A stretch of DNA of 64,000 nucleotides from JBEKTY01 sp049515555 (GCA_049515555.1 JBEKTY010000017.1:1-64000); one strand, 5' to 3'; numbered from the stretch's first letter, positions 16,153 to 24,535 are shown. Made by a program: numbers and translations. Notes: generated by a model from the sequence alone, not told the origin.

Positions 16153-17166
16153 CTACGGCCGCGCGGTCATTTCGACCAAGCGGGCCAGTAGCCCGCCCGC
16201 CGCGCCGCTCCGGATGGCCTCGGCGGCCTGCTGTGCGCAGGCCTCGGTTGACCTATGGCGGCCGGCGGTCCACAGTGCCGCGGCCGCATTGGCCACGACG
16301 ATGTCGCGGGCCGGCCCCCCGCGCCCGGCGAGCACCCCGCGGATCATCGCCGCACTCTCCGCCGGTCCCGAGACCCGGATGCCAGCCAGGTCGCTCTCCG
16401 GCAGGCCGAAATCGGCGGGCGTCCAAGTGAACTCGGCCAGCCGGCCACCGGCCGCTTCGGTCACGTGGGTCGGGCCGGCCAGCGTCACCTCGTCCAGGGA
16501 GTCCGCGCCGTGGACGACCAATGCCCGTTGGGAACCCAGCATGGTCAGGGCCTCGGCCAACAGGGACCGCAGTTCCGCCCGGCCGACGCCTAGCAACTGG
16601 AGCGGGGCCCCCGCCGGGTTGGCCAGCGGGCCCAGAATGTTGAACAGCGTCGGCACGCCCAACTTCTTCCGCACCGGCGCAACGTGCTTCATCGCCTGGT
16701 GCAACAGGGGGGCAAAGCAGAAGCAGATTCCCAGCTCGTCGAGGCATTGCTCGACGCGGGCCACGCCGGCCTCGACGTTGACCCCCAAGGCAGCCAAAAC
16801 GTCGGCCGAGCCGCTGCGGCTGGTAGCCGCGCGATTGCCGTGCTTGGCCACCGGCACACCGGCCGCGGCCGTCACCAAGGCGGCGGCCGTGCTGATGTTG
16901 AACGTCGCCGACCGGTCGCCGCCCGTGCCGCAGGTGTCCAGGAACAGCGTATGGCGGGTGCGAATGGGGGTCATATTGCGTCGCAGGGCCAGAGCGGCCC
17001 CCGCCACTTCGGCCACCGTTTCGCCCTTGCGGTGCAGTGCCAGCAGCAGCCGCGCGATCTGGGGCTCTGCTGCGCGGCCGGCCATGATCAGGCCCAGGAC
17101 CTCGGCCGCCTCGGCCATCGACAGGTCCTGGCCGGCCTCGACGCGCTCAATGGCAGCCTCGATCAA
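16153..17166 (-). CDS. trpD: Anthranilate phosphoribosyltransferase
   Basis: This enzyme transfers the phosphoribosyl group of PRPP to anthranilate in tryptophan synthesis. In 337 residues it has the N-terminal helical domain and the signature DTCGTGGDRSATFNISTA, KHGNRAATSRSGSADVL and the 'NILGPLANPAGA' segment, all intact. The TTG start at 17166 overlaps the TGA of the upstream small ORF (TTGA) and has GAGGAG about 8 nt before it, so it is translationally coupled. No other trp gene is near. Confidence 0.95.
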   Translation of the reverse strand: MIEAAIERVEAGQDLSMAEAAEVLGLIMAGRAAEPQIARLLLALHRKGETVAEVAGAALALRRNMTPIRTRHTLFLDTCGTGGDRSATFNISTAAALVTAAAGVPVAKHGNRAATSRSGSADVLAALGVNVEAGVARVEQCLDELGICFCFAPLLHQAMKHVAPVRKKLGVPTLFNILGPLANPAGAPLQLLGVGRAELRSLLAEALTMLGSQRALVVHGADSLDEVTLAGPTHVTEAAGGRLAEFTWTPADFGLPESDLAGIRVSGPAESAAMIRGVLAGRGGPARDIVVANAAAALWTAGRHRSTEACAQQAAEAIRSGAAGGLLARLVEMTARP

Positions 17167-17486
17167 GGGCGTCGCTCCTCGGGCAACTGTTCAGGGGGAC
17201 TGTCCCGATTTTTGTCCGCCTGTCCTCCCGGACAGGCCGAAAATGGGACTGTCCCCTTCAGGTTGGCCAGGATGGCCCGTTCCTTCTCTTTACAACGTGC
17301 GGGCGTATTGCGCCCGCCTGTGGCCTGCGACTCGGCCCAGGTGATGAACTGCTGGAGTGCCCGCCAGCGCTGGAGCGGATTCCAGGCCGCCTCGCGCTTC
17401 TGCTCTTCACGCCGTAGCAGTTCGCTATCCGGCCCCGCACTCACGTTCGCCTCGCCGCGGGGATCGCTATCCAGTTCCCTGTTCAT
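17163..17486 (-). CDS. Small unknown ORF carrying a repeat-encoded C-terminus
   Basis: This 107-residue protein starts at ATG 17486 with GAGG 5 nt upstream, overlapping the nucleotidyltransferase gene by 20 nt and the trpD start by 4 nt. Residues 1-75 are polar, with EEQKREAAWNPLQRWRALQQF (helical). Residues about 77-98 (GTVPFSACPGGQADKNRDSP) are encoded by a palindromic dispersed element (17194-17256) also found before bioD. The original C-terminus was probably changed by that insertion. Function unknown; it may be a partner of the upstream nucleotidyltransferase. Confidence 0.55.
   Translation of the reverse strand: MNRELDSDPRGEANVSAGPDSELLRREEQKREAAWNPLQRWRALQQFITWAESQATGGRNTPARCKEKERAILANLKGTVPFSACPGGQADKNRDSPPEQLPEERRP
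17194..17256. repeat. GGGGACTGTCCC palindromic element, copy 1 (inside an ORF)
   Basis: A 63-bp inverted repeat with GGGGGACTGTCCC at one end, GGGACTGTCCCC at the other and an inner GTCCGCCTGTCC...GGACAGGC hairpin. It is framed by TTCAGG on both sides (17190-17195 and 17257-17262), a possible short target duplication. A second copy is at 39963. Confidence 0.88.
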
Positions 17487-17970
17487 GCTCGCCTCGCTGC
17501 AAGGATTGCTTCAAGATTCGGATGCGGTCAGGCTTCTGTTGGCCCGGGGGCAGGGCCAACTGGCAGCGGAGCATGTCTTCGTCGGCCAGGCCGAGAAAGG
17601 CGGTGCCGGCTGCCGTCTTGCCCGCCGCGGCCCTGGCCCGGCACACCGCCCAATCAGGCAGGCCGCGGACCGACCGGAAAACGTCGATCGGCCCGTGTGG
17701 GCTCATAAGGCAAAACACGCCCTGACTGCCGAGCCAACCGGGCCCGAGCTGGGCCACCGGCAGCCACTCGCTCTCCGAAGGTCCCCAACCTGCCTCAAGT
17801 TCGGCCAGCGCCTGCTGGCAGCGAGCCAGATTCTCCGGCACGTCTTCGATCCACAGGTCTATGTCGAGGGTAACGACAGGCGCGTGACGGAGCATGAAGT
17901 TAACCCCCCCGAAAACGAGGTACGACACGTGATGGCGATTCATAACCGCCAGGATCCGATCGACATCCAC
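17467..17970 (-). CDS. Nucleotidyltransferase-fold protein (AbiEii/DUF6036-like)
   Basis: This 167-residue protein has a minimal nucleotidyltransferase signature: YLVFGGVNFMLRH followed by TLDIDLWIED (GG, then D-x-D). It resembles proteins in which such domains modify tRNA or toxins, or serve as antitoxins, but the exact subfamily cannot be fixed here. GTG start at 17970 with GGAGGAG 5 nt upstream; an extension to TTG 18000 is less likely. It is the first gene of a tightly overlapping trio with the small ORF and trpD, so it is probably co-expressed with tryptophan synthesis. Confidence 0.65.
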   Translation of the reverse strand: MDVDRILAVMNRHHVSYLVFGGVNFMLRHAPVVTLDIDLWIEDVPENLARCQQALAELEAGWGPSESEWLPVAQLGPGWLGSQGVFCLMSPHGPIDVFRSVRGLPDWAVCRARAAAGKTAAGTAFLGLADEDMLRCQLALPPGQQKPDRIRILKQSLQRGEHEQGTG

Positions 17971-18153
17971 GAGAACTCCTCCGGGGGACCGAATATTCAA
18001 TAGACTACGACCTCGCTCCGGTGGTGTACAGGCCCCGGGTGGGCAGCAGGCAGCGGGTTGGAGAAGGCCGGGCAGACCCGTCGAAAACGCTTGCCCCCGC
18101 CATTGCAGCGGTGTACGATGGCGACAAATCCGCCAACGACCTGGGAGACGCCG

Positions 18154-18951
18154 ATGCGATTGCTCTCTGTTTTTCTGGCTCTAGCGTCGTGGCTCGCAGC
18201 AGCAGGTCTTGGCTTTGGCGATGAGCCGCAGCCCGCGGCGGTATCGGTCACGGAGGCCGCGGCCGCCTCGAAAGCCCCGCCCACCGAAGCCGCGGCCGTC
18301 ACCGTCTTGAAAGGCCTGGGGGCCACCGTCGAGTTCGACCAGCAGGGCCGCGTCGAGACCGTCGAAGCCACCGGCCCCAAGATCGACGATGCCGCGACGG
18401 CGAATCTCGCCCCGCTGACCGCCCTGGAATCGCTCGACCTGGGCGGCGGCAATGTCACCGACCAAGGGCTCTCGCCGCTGGGCGGCCTCGTCGGACTGCG
18501 GCGGCTGTATCTCAACGACCTGCCGATCACCGACCTGGCCCTGAGCAACCTTCGCAACCTGGACAACCTCGCCGTGCTCTCGCTGCAAGGCACCAAGATC
18601 GACGGCAGCGGCCTGGTCGTGTTGCGATCGCTCGCCAAGCTCCGCGTGCTGAACCTCAGCCAGACCAAGGTCTCCGACCGCGCGCTGGTATACCTGATGC
18701 GATTGAGCAACCTGGACACCTTGGCCCTGGAAGACACGAAGGTGACCGGGGCGGGCCTAGTACGGCTGAAGCCCCTGGAGAAGCTGCGGGTGCTGAACCT
18801 CAGCGGATGCACCGTCTCCGACGCCGACCTGCCGAATCTCGTGGGGCACGACGCCCTGCGCATGCTCTATCTGCACCGCTGCAACGTAACCGCTGAGGGC
18901 GTACGGAAGTTCAAGAAGAAAATGGTCAGCCTGGCGATTTATGACAACTAG
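18154..18951 (+). CDS. Exported leucine-rich-repeat protein
   Basis: This 265-residue protein has a signal peptide (MRLLSVFLALASWLAAAGLG, cleavage near residue 20-22), an Ala-rich spacer, then about seven tandem leucine-rich repeats of the bacterial 'cysteine-containing/RNI-like' kind with LxxLxLxxTxVxDxxLxxL patterns (about residues 80-255). ATG 18154 is preceded by GGGAG. Such LRR proteins are abundant in planctomycetes and are thought to mediate protein contacts at the cell surface. It is followed 13 nt later by the exported methyltransferase gene, suggesting co-transcription. Confidence 0.85.
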   Translation: MRLLSVFLALASWLAAAGLGFGDEPQPAAVSVTEAAAASKAPPTEAAAVTVLKGLGATVEFDQQGRVETVEATGPKIDDAATANLAPLTALESLDLGGGNVTDQGLSPLGGLVGLRRLYLNDLPITDLALSNLRNLDNLAVLSLQGTKIDGSGLVVLRSLAKLRVLNLSQTKVSDRALVYLMRLSNLDTLALEDTKVTGAGLVRLKPLEKLRVLNLSGCTVSDADLPNLVGHDALRMLYLHRCNVTAEGVRKFKKKMVSLAIYDN

Positions 18952-18964
18952 ATGGAGGTCAACC

Positions 18965-19582
18965 ATGCGTAACACTTTCTGGATGCTCTCGATGCTGCTG
19001 GGGCTTGTAGCCCTGCGGGGAGCGGGCGGCCTGGCCGACGAGCCCCAGACTGCTCCGGCGGGCAAGGAGCCGGCCGTCGAGTCGACGCGGGCCGACGTGG
19101 TCTTCGTCCCCACGCCCAACGACGTGGTGATGAAAATGCTGGACCTGGCCAAGGTCAGCAAGGCCGATCTGGTCTATGACCTGGGCTGCGGCGACGGCCG
19201 GATCGTGGTCCTGGCCGCCAAAAAGCGCGGGGCCCGGGGCGTGGGCTACGACATCGACCCCCAGCGGATCCGCGAGTGCCACGCCAACGCCAAGCAACAC
19301 CAGGTGGAAGACCTCGTGCGGTTCGAGCAGGAAGACATCTTCAAGCTCGACCTCAGCCGGGCGACCGTCGTCACCCTCTACCTGCTGCCGAGCCTCAACG
19401 TGCGGCTGATCCCGCAATTGGAGAAGCTCAAGCCCGGCACGCGGATCGTCTCGCACGATTTCGATATGAAAGGGGTCAAGCCGGAGCAGGTCGTCACGGT
19501 CCAGTCGAAGGAAGACAACGTCGAGCACACGCTCTACCTTTGGACGACGCCGCTAAAGAAGGCGAAGCCCGCGGGCGAGTAG
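18965..19582 (+). CDS. Class I SAM-dependent methyltransferase with signal peptide
   Basis: This 205-residue protein has a hydrophobic export-type N-terminus (about residues 1-22: MRNTFWMLSMLLGLVALRGA). The methyltransferase core has PTPNDVVMKMLDLAKV, the SAM motif I VYDLGCGDGRIVVLAAKK, GYDIDPQRI (motif II) and VVTLYLLPSLNVRL. GGAGG precedes the ATG at 18965. This secreted methyltransferase type is recurrent in planctomycetes. The substrate is unknown, and a methyltransferase outside the cytoplasm would need SAM there or act before export. Its stop is followed immediately by the 9-nt repeat array. Confidence 0.82.
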   Translation: MRNTFWMLSMLLGLVALRGAGGLADEPQTAPAGKEPAVESTRADVVFVPTPNDVVMKMLDLAKVSKADLVYDLGCGDGRIVVLAAKKRGARGVGYDIDPQRIRECHANAKQHQVEDLVRFEQEDIFKLDLSRATVVTLYLLPSLNVRLIPQLEKLKPGTRIVSHDFDMKGVKPEQVVTVQSKEDNVEHTLYLWTTPLKKAKPAGE

Positions 19583-19588
19583 GGGATA

Positions 19589-19704
19589 AGGGGTTGAGGG
19601 GTTGAGGGGTTAAGGGGATAAGGGGTTGAGGGGTTGAGGGGTTAAGGGGTTGAGGGGATAAGGGGTTGAGGGGATAAGGGGTTGAGGGGATAAGGGGTTG
19701 AGAA
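19589..19704. repeat. Left 9-nt array (GGGGTTGAG / GGGGATAAG / GGGGTTAAG)
   Basis: About 12 units of 9 nt alternate among three related words, all G4-rich on the + strand. The mirror-image array is at 20181-20326. The interval between them holds the four-helix-bundle gene. Confidence 0.93.
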
Positions 19705-19744
19705 GCCCGGCGGCACGCTGCCGCCGCCAGTCCCCCTTATCCCC

Positions 19745-20164
19745 TCAGCCCCTTTCGCCCGTATTTCCTCTTCCCTTAAGGCGGTCGCGCAGGCTGCGGA
19801 GCATTCTGCTTTCCTCTGCACAGTTATCCAGGACCGCTTGCGCCCGGGCCGAGGAACAGTATTGCAGATCCACGGACAAGAGGGTCAGGGTTTCCACCTC
19901 AGCCAAGGAGCCCCAGGCGATTGAAATGTGGTGCAAGAACTCCTTCGTTGAATCCCGCATGTGGCCTTCGGCAATATTGGCGGGAACCGATACCGCAGCT
20001 CGGCGAATCTGGCTGGTCAGTCCGTAGACCTCATGTTTGGGAAACCCCTGGCAGAGGCCGTACACGTTTCGGGTCAGCTCCATTCCAAGCTGCCACACCC
20101 TTAGCTGGCGGTAGCTCTTAATCGGCACGCTCGGCCTCGCACCCATCTCGCCGTCCGACCTCAT
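19745..20164 (-). CDS. Four-helix-bundle protein of the S23/IVS family
   Basis: This 139-residue protein has the family signature SYRQLRVWQLGMELTRNVY, 'GLTSQIRRAAVSVPANIAEG' and EFLHHISIAWGSLAEVETLT. This family was first seen in intervening sequences of 23S rRNA genes, and the Avd accessory protein of diversity-generating retroelements belongs to it. The start was set at ATG 20164, where GGAGG lies 8 nt upstream; 20146 is an alternative. The 3' end, including the TGA, is made from the GGGGCTGAGGGG array sequence. The gene is enclosed by inverted 9-nt arrays. No reverse transcriptase or template repeat is nearby. Confidence 0.88.
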   Translation of the reverse strand: MRSDGEMGARPSVPIKSYRQLRVWQLGMELTRNVYGLCQGFPKHEVYGLTSQIRRAAVSVPANIAEGHMRDSTKEFLHHISIAWGSLAEVETLTLLSVDLQYCSSARAQAVLDNCAEESRMLRSLRDRLKGRGNTGERG

Positions 20165-20180
20165 TCCCGCGTCCTCCATC

Positions 20181-20326
20181 CCCTTATCCCCTCAACCCCT
20201 CAATCCCTCAACCCCTTATCCCCTCATCCCCTCAACCCCTTATCCCCTCAACCCCTTATCCCCTCAACCCCTTATCCCCTCAACCCCTCATCCCCTCAAC
20301 CCCTCATCCCCTCAATCCCTCATCCC
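20181..20326. repeat. Right 9-nt array (CCCCTCAAC / CCCCTTATC / CCCCTCATC)
   Basis: About 16 units, the reverse complement of the left array at 19589-19704, lie between the four-helix-bundle gene start and the 3' end of the lactate permease gene. A minority of units vary (CCCTCAATC). Confidence 0.93.
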
Positions 20327-20335
20327 CGAGCCACC

Positions 20336-22018
20336 TCACGGCACCATCCACGTTAAAACGTAGGCCTGGGCGAGCGTGAGCAGGCCCACGAGCAGCCCCA
20401 GGGCCAGGCTGTGGAAGATGACGAAGCGGAGGATGGCGCCCTCGCGGCCGGTCTGGTCGGTGGCGGCGGCGGCGACGACGATGGATGGGGCGGCGATCAT
20501 TTTGCCCATTACGCCGCCGGTGCTGTTGCTGGCCGCGATCAGTATGGGATCGAGGTGCAGTTGCAAGGCGGTAATCTTCTGCAGGCTGCCGAACAGGGCG
20601 TTGGCCGAGGTGTCGGATCCGGTGACGGCCACGCCCAGCCAGCCCAAAAGGGGCGCGAACAGCGGGTACAGACAGCCCGTTCGCGTGAAGACCAGTCCCA
20701 TGGCGGCATCGGCGCCGCTGTAGCGGATGACAAACGCCAGGGCCAGCGTGCAGACGATTGTGGCCAGTGCCCAGCGGATATGCACGACGGTTTGGGCGAA
20801 CTGTCGCAGAAAGACGCGGGGCCCGATCCGCAGCCAGGTGGCCACCAGCACGCTGGCCAGCAGCAGGCCCGTGCCGGTGGCCGAGAGCCAGGGGCAGTCG
20901 AAGACGGCCGGCTCCGCTTTGGCGGCCCGGTCCGAGCCGGGCTTCACCTCGACCACCGGGGCGGTCCGATAGACCCGGCCATACAGGCCGGGCACTGGAA
21001 TCGAAAGCTTGCCCACGCCGTGCAGCAGGTTGGGCCTGTCCGGCGGCCCGCCGTTGAGGATCGTTTGCCAGGCCGGCCAACCCCAGAGGAAGACCATCGC
21101 GGTCAGCACGAGCCAGGGCATCCAGGCGTAGGCAATCTGACGGGCGCGTAGCGGCACCCCGGCGGCCGGGTTGACCGGCTGGTCCTCGCCCGGAAAGCGC
21201 CATATCTGCTTCGGCTGCCAGAATCGCAGCCACAGCACCGTGGCCCCCAGCGAGCCCAGCCCGCCCGCCACGCACACCAGCGCCGGGCCGTGGTAGTTCG
21301 ACACTGCAAACTGGATGGCCGCGTAACTGCCGCCGCACACGACCAGCGCCGGCCAGCAGCCCTTCACCCCCTTCCAACCCGACATCACGGCCACCACCCA
21401 CACCGGAATCAGGAGCGAGAAGGGCGTCAACTGCCGGCCCACCATCTTGCTGAGCGCCAGGGGGTCGAGTCCCGAGACCTGGGCCAGCGTGTGGATCGGG
21501 ATGCCCAGCGAGCCGAAGGCCACCGGCGAGGTATTGGCCAGCAGGGCCAGGCCGGCGGCATAGAGCGGCCGGAAGCCGATCCCGATCAGCAGGGCCGAGC
21601 AGATGGCCACGGGTGCACCGAAGCCGGCCGCCCCCTCCAGCAGCGTGCCGAAGCAGAAGGCGATCAGCAGGGCCTGAATCCGCCGGTCGGGCGAAACGAT
21701 GGCCACCGACCGCTTGAGGACCTCGAACTGCCCGCTAAGCACCGTCAGATGGAACAGGAACACGGCGGGCAGGATGATCCAGCCGATGGGCAACAGTCCG
21801 TAGCAGGCGCCGTAGCCGGCGGCAGCCGCGGCAGCCGCCAGCGGCATGCGGAACATGCCGACGGCAATCGCCAGGGCGGCCGCCAGGGCAGCCGCCGCTG
21901 CCCGCGGCGCCGAAACGCCCGCCAGCAGCAGCCCCAGCAGCACGATGATCGGCCCAGCGGCCACCAGCGATGACACCAACGGCTGCCCCAGCGGATCGTA
22001 AGTCTGGACCCAGTCCAT
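20336..22018 (-). CDS. lctP: L-lactate permease (LctP/LldP family)
   Basis: This 560-residue transporter with about 12-14 membrane helices imports lactate (and often glycolate). Family segments include 'FCFGTLLEGAAGFGAPVAICSALL' (about residues 115-138), 'ALLANTSPVAFGSLGIPI' and the C-terminal 'SNSTGGVMGKMIAAPSIVVAA'. The mRNA region just upstream of the ATG at 22018 is a C-rich AATCCCT array plus CCTCC. No lactate dehydrogenase is adjacent. Confidence 0.93.
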   Translation of the reverse strand: MDWVQTYDPLGQPLVSSLVAAGPIIVLLGLLLAGVSAPRAAAAALAAALAIAVGMFRMPLAAAAAAAGYGACYGLLPIGWIILPAVFLFHLTVLSGQFEVLKRSVAIVSPDRRIQALLIAFCFGTLLEGAAGFGAPVAICSALLIGIGFRPLYAAGLALLANTSPVAFGSLGIPIHTLAQVSGLDPLALSKMVGRQLTPFSLLIPVWVVAVMSGWKGVKGCWPALVVCGGSYAAIQFAVSNYHGPALVCVAGGLGSLGATVLWLRFWQPKQIWRFPGEDQPVNPAAGVPLRARQIAYAWMPWLVLTAMVFLWGWPAWQTILNGGPPDRPNLLHGVGKLSIPVPGLYGRVYRTAPVVEVKPGSDRAAKAEPAVFDCPWLSATGTGLLLASVLVATWLRIGPRVFLRQFAQTVVHIRWALATIVCTLALAFVIRYSGADAAMGLVFTRTGCLYPLFAPLLGWLGVAVTGSDTSANALFGSLQKITALQLHLDPILIAASNSTGGVMGKMIAAPSIVVAAAATDQTGREGAILRFVIFHSLALGLLVGLLTLAQAYVLTWMVP

Positions 22019-22025
22019 GGGAGGA

Positions 22026-22069
22026 GGGATTTAGGGATTTAGGGATTTGGGGATTTGGGGATTTGGGAT
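22026..22069. repeat. GGGATTTA/GGGGATTT array abutting the lctP start
   Basis: Five to six 8-nt units, G-rich on the + strand and C-rich in the lctP mRNA, end about 7 nt from the lctP start codon. Same class as at mlaE, trmB and pyrE. Confidence 0.9.
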
Positions 22070-22131
22070 CAGGATAAGGCACGGGGGCTGTTGGCCGCAA
22101 CTGGCGCGGAGCAAGATTCCGGCCGCCCCTC

Positions 22132-22160
22132 TTGCTTCGTCCCCAATCTGCGCTTATACT
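22132..22160 (+). promoter_or_regulatory. Predicted promoter of the nucleoside salvage operon
   Basis: -35 TTGCTT (22132-22137), a 17-nt spacer and -10 TATACT (22155-22160). The expected transcript start is near 22167, leaving a leader of about 115 nt that contains the palindromic element at 22193-22259. Confidence 0.55.
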
Positions 22161-22192
22161 CTGCGCGGTTTTGGTGACGGGAAAAGGACGGG

Positions 22193-22259
22193 AAAAGGGG
22201 ACAGGCACCTTTTGCCGGAACGGCCCTTCGGGTGCTTTGCACAAAAGGTGCCTGTCCCC
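22193..22259. repeat. GGGGACAGGCACCTTTT palindromic element, copy in nucleoside operon leader
   Basis: A 67-bp inverted repeat with arms AAAAGGGGACAGGCACCTTTT and AAAAGGTGCCTGTCCCC and a roughly 30-nt loop containing CGGCCCTTCGGGTGCTTTG. A second copy, inverted, lies at the galT 3' end (53754-53826); a degenerate one is at 11803-11855. Confidence 0.9.
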
Positions 22260-22280
22260 GTTCCCCGCTGGAACAGCACA

Positions 22281-23240
22281 ATGGCCAGGAAAGTAATCCT
22301 CGACGTAGACCCGGGGGTAGACGACGCCGTGGCCTTGTGCTGGGCGCTGTTTAACCCGGGGCTGGACGTGGTAGCGGTAACGGCCGTGGGCGGCAACTGC
22401 GTCCCGGCCCAAGCCACGCGGAACGTCCAGGCGATCATCGAAGCGCTCGATCCGCCGCGTTTGCCGCGGCTGGGGGCGGCCTACGAGCCGGAGCCGGGCG
22501 AGGCCGGCCCGTCGCCCGAGGGCCGCGGGCTGTATGGCCCCGACGGACTGGGCGGCGTCGAGCTGCCCCTGGCCGAGCGGCAGCACATGCTTCCCGCGGA
22601 AAAGGTGATCTGCGACCAGGTGCGGGCCGCACCCGACGCGATTACCTTCGTGGCCCTGGGACCGCTGACCAACCTGGCCCGCGCCTTTCAGCGCGACCCC
22701 GAGCTGCCGTCGCTGGTGGGCCGGGTGGTCATTGCCGGCGGGGCGGTCAGCGGGCCGGGCAACATCACCCCCGCCGCCGAGTTCAATATCCATTGCGACC
22801 CGCTGGCGGCGCGGGCCGTCTTCCGCTCCGCCTCGACCAAGACCCTCATCCCCCTGGACGTCACCAACCGCGTAACGCTGAACTTCGATCTGTACCACCA
22901 GTTGCCGGACGAGGCGACCCGCCTGGGCAGTCTGCTGCGGCGGCTCCTGCCCGGCGCCTTCCGCGGCTACCGGCAGCGGTTCGGCCTGGAGGGCATCCAC
23001 GTTCACGATACGGTCACCCTGATGGCCGTCGTGTATCCGGAGCTGTTCACGACCCAGGAGATGGCCGCCGACGTGGAGATCACCGGCGAGCTGACCACCG
23101 GCATGACGGTCTTCGACCGCCGCCGGATCCCCGCCTGGCGCTGCAACATGGAGGTGGCCGTCGATCTGCAGAAAGACGCGGTGATCGCGAACATCATCGG
23201 CGGCCTGAATCGGGCCTCGCAGCGCGCCGAAGGCGGCTAG
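22281..23240 (+). CDS. Inosine/uridine-preferring nucleoside hydrolase
   Basis: This 319-residue hydrolase cleaves the N-glycosidic bond of nucleosides to free base and ribose. The N-terminal calcium-binding Asp cluster is DVDPGVDDAVAL (about residues 7-18); 'FVALGPLTNLA', 'VVIAGGAVSGPGNITPAAEFNIHCDP' and the late HVHDTVTLMAVVYPELF motif with Asp are all in place. The ATG at 22281 gives the canonical start; the upstream frame extension is non-coding. It is followed by an MFS nucleoside transporter 35 nt downstream, so uptake and cleavage are probably coupled. Confidence 0.92.
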   Translation: MARKVILDVDPGVDDAVALCWALFNPGLDVVAVTAVGGNCVPAQATRNVQAIIEALDPPRLPRLGAAYEPEPGEAGPSPEGRGLYGPDGLGGVELPLAERQHMLPAEKVICDQVRAAPDAITFVALGPLTNLARAFQRDPELPSLVGRVVIAGGAVSGPGNITPAAEFNIHCDPLAARAVFRSASTKTLIPLDVTNRVTLNFDLYHQLPDEATRLGSLLRRLLPGAFRGYRQRFGLEGIHVHDTVTLMAVVYPELFTTQEMAADVEITGELTTGMTVFDRRRIPAWRCNMEVAVDLQKDAVIANIIGGLNRASQRAEGG

Positions 23241-23275
23241 ATTCGTACCTCCTTGAACCCCACGAGAACTCTCTC

Positions 23276-24529
23276 ATGCCCAACGCATCGTTTCCCCTGG
23301 GCGCCCGGATTCGCCTCAGCGTGATGATGTTCTTGCAGTACATGCTCCTGCCGGTGTGGTTCATACCGCTGGCGGCCTACCTGACCGGGCTGAACATGAG
23401 CGAGACCGAGAAGTTCTGGATCCTCAGTTCGATGGCCCTGGGCTGCCTGGCCTCGCCGCTGGTGGGCATGGTCGCCGACCGGCATTTCGCCTCGGAGCGG
23501 GTGCTCGGCGTGCTGAACCTGCTCACCGCCATCCTGCTGCTGGTAACCACGCAGATGCGCAACCCGACGGAGGTTTTCATCCTGCTCCTGGCCGCGATGC
23601 TCTGCCAAATGCCCACCTGGGGCCTGACCAGCTCGATCGCCATGTCGCACAGTCCGGCGGAGAAGTTCCCGCAGATCCGGGTGTTTGGCTCGCTGGGCTG
23701 GGTGGCCGCCGGTGCCTTCAGCTTCGTGGCGGGGCATTGGTTCAAAACGGAAATCGACGGAACGGCCATTACGTTTTACTGCGGGGCGGGCACGGCCTTG
23801 GCGGCCGCCCTGTTCGCCCTGTGCCTGCCGCACACCCCGCCGCCGGCCAAGGGCCAGAAGGCCTCGCCCTTGGACGCCTTGGGCCTGCGGTCGCTCGTGC
23901 TCTTGAAGGATCTCCCCTTTGCCGTCTTCATGCTGATCTCGTTCCTGATGACCATCCCCTTCGCGATCTACTGGTCGAACTTCTCCGACTTCCTGCACGA
24001 CAAAGGCTTCAAGTACATGACCATCCCGATGAGCTTGGGGCAAATCTCCGAGATGGGCTTCATGCTGCTGATCCCGCTGGTGCTCGCCCGCATCAGCCTC
24101 AAGTGGGCCATGGCCATCGGGTTGCTGGCAATGGTGGTACGCTACCTGGCGCTCCTCATAGGGGAACTGGTCCCCGGCCTGAGCTGGCTGCTTTTCGTGG
24201 GCATCCTCGTACATGGGCTGATCTTCGGCTTCTACTTCGTCGGCGGCCAGATCTACGTCAATCGCAAGGCCCCCAAGGAATTGCGGGCCCAGGCCCAGGG
24301 GTTCTTGTTCTTGGTCAACCTGGGCTTCGGCCTGATGGTGGGCAATTTCGTCACGGCCAGGCTGCTCGACGCCAACCCGGGCTCTGGTGGGCTGCGGTAC
24401 AACTGGCAACCCATCTGGACGATCGAAACCCTGTGCTCGGTCGCGGCCTTGGTGCTGTTCGTGGTGCTGTTCCGCGACAAGAGCCTGTCGCCCCCGCCGG
24501 CCGGCCAGTCGTCGGAAACGGCCGGTTGA
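23276..24529 (+). CDS. MFS nucleoside:H+ symporter-like permease
   Basis: This 417-residue protein has about 12 membrane helices. The N-terminal 'LSVMMFLQYMLLPVWFIPLAAYL' and 'FPQIRVFGSLGWVAAG' segments are typical of the nucleoside proton symporter (NupG/XapB) branch of the major facilitator superfamily. It lies 35 nt downstream of the nucleoside hydrolase gene and would supply its substrate. Its 3' end is followed by a 121-bp MITE-like element. Substrate specificity is inferred from family and context. Confidence 0.85.
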   Translation: MPNASFPLGARIRLSVMMFLQYMLLPVWFIPLAAYLTGLNMSETEKFWILSSMALGCLASPLVGMVADRHFASERVLGVLNLLTAILLLVTTQMRNPTEVFILLLAAMLCQMPTWGLTSSIAMSHSPAEKFPQIRVFGSLGWVAAGAFSFVAGHWFKTEIDGTAITFYCGAGTALAAALFALCLPHTPPPAKGQKASPLDALGLRSLVLLKDLPFAVFMLISFLMTIPFAIYWSNFSDFLHDKGFKYMTIPMSLGQISEMGFMLLIPLVLARISLKWAMAIGLLAMVVRYLALLIGELVPGLSWLLFVGILVHGLIFGFYFVGGQIYVNRKAPKELRAQAQGFLFLVNLGFGLMVGNFVTARLLDANPGSGGLRYNWQPIWTIETLCSVAALVLFVVLFRDKSLSPPPAGQSSETAG

Positions 24530-24535
24530 AGGCCT

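Noticed and set aside
19745..20164. Diversity-generating retroelement (because of the Avd-like fold)
   Set aside because: No reverse transcriptase, no variable/template repeat pair with adenine-specific mismatches, and no target gene nearby.
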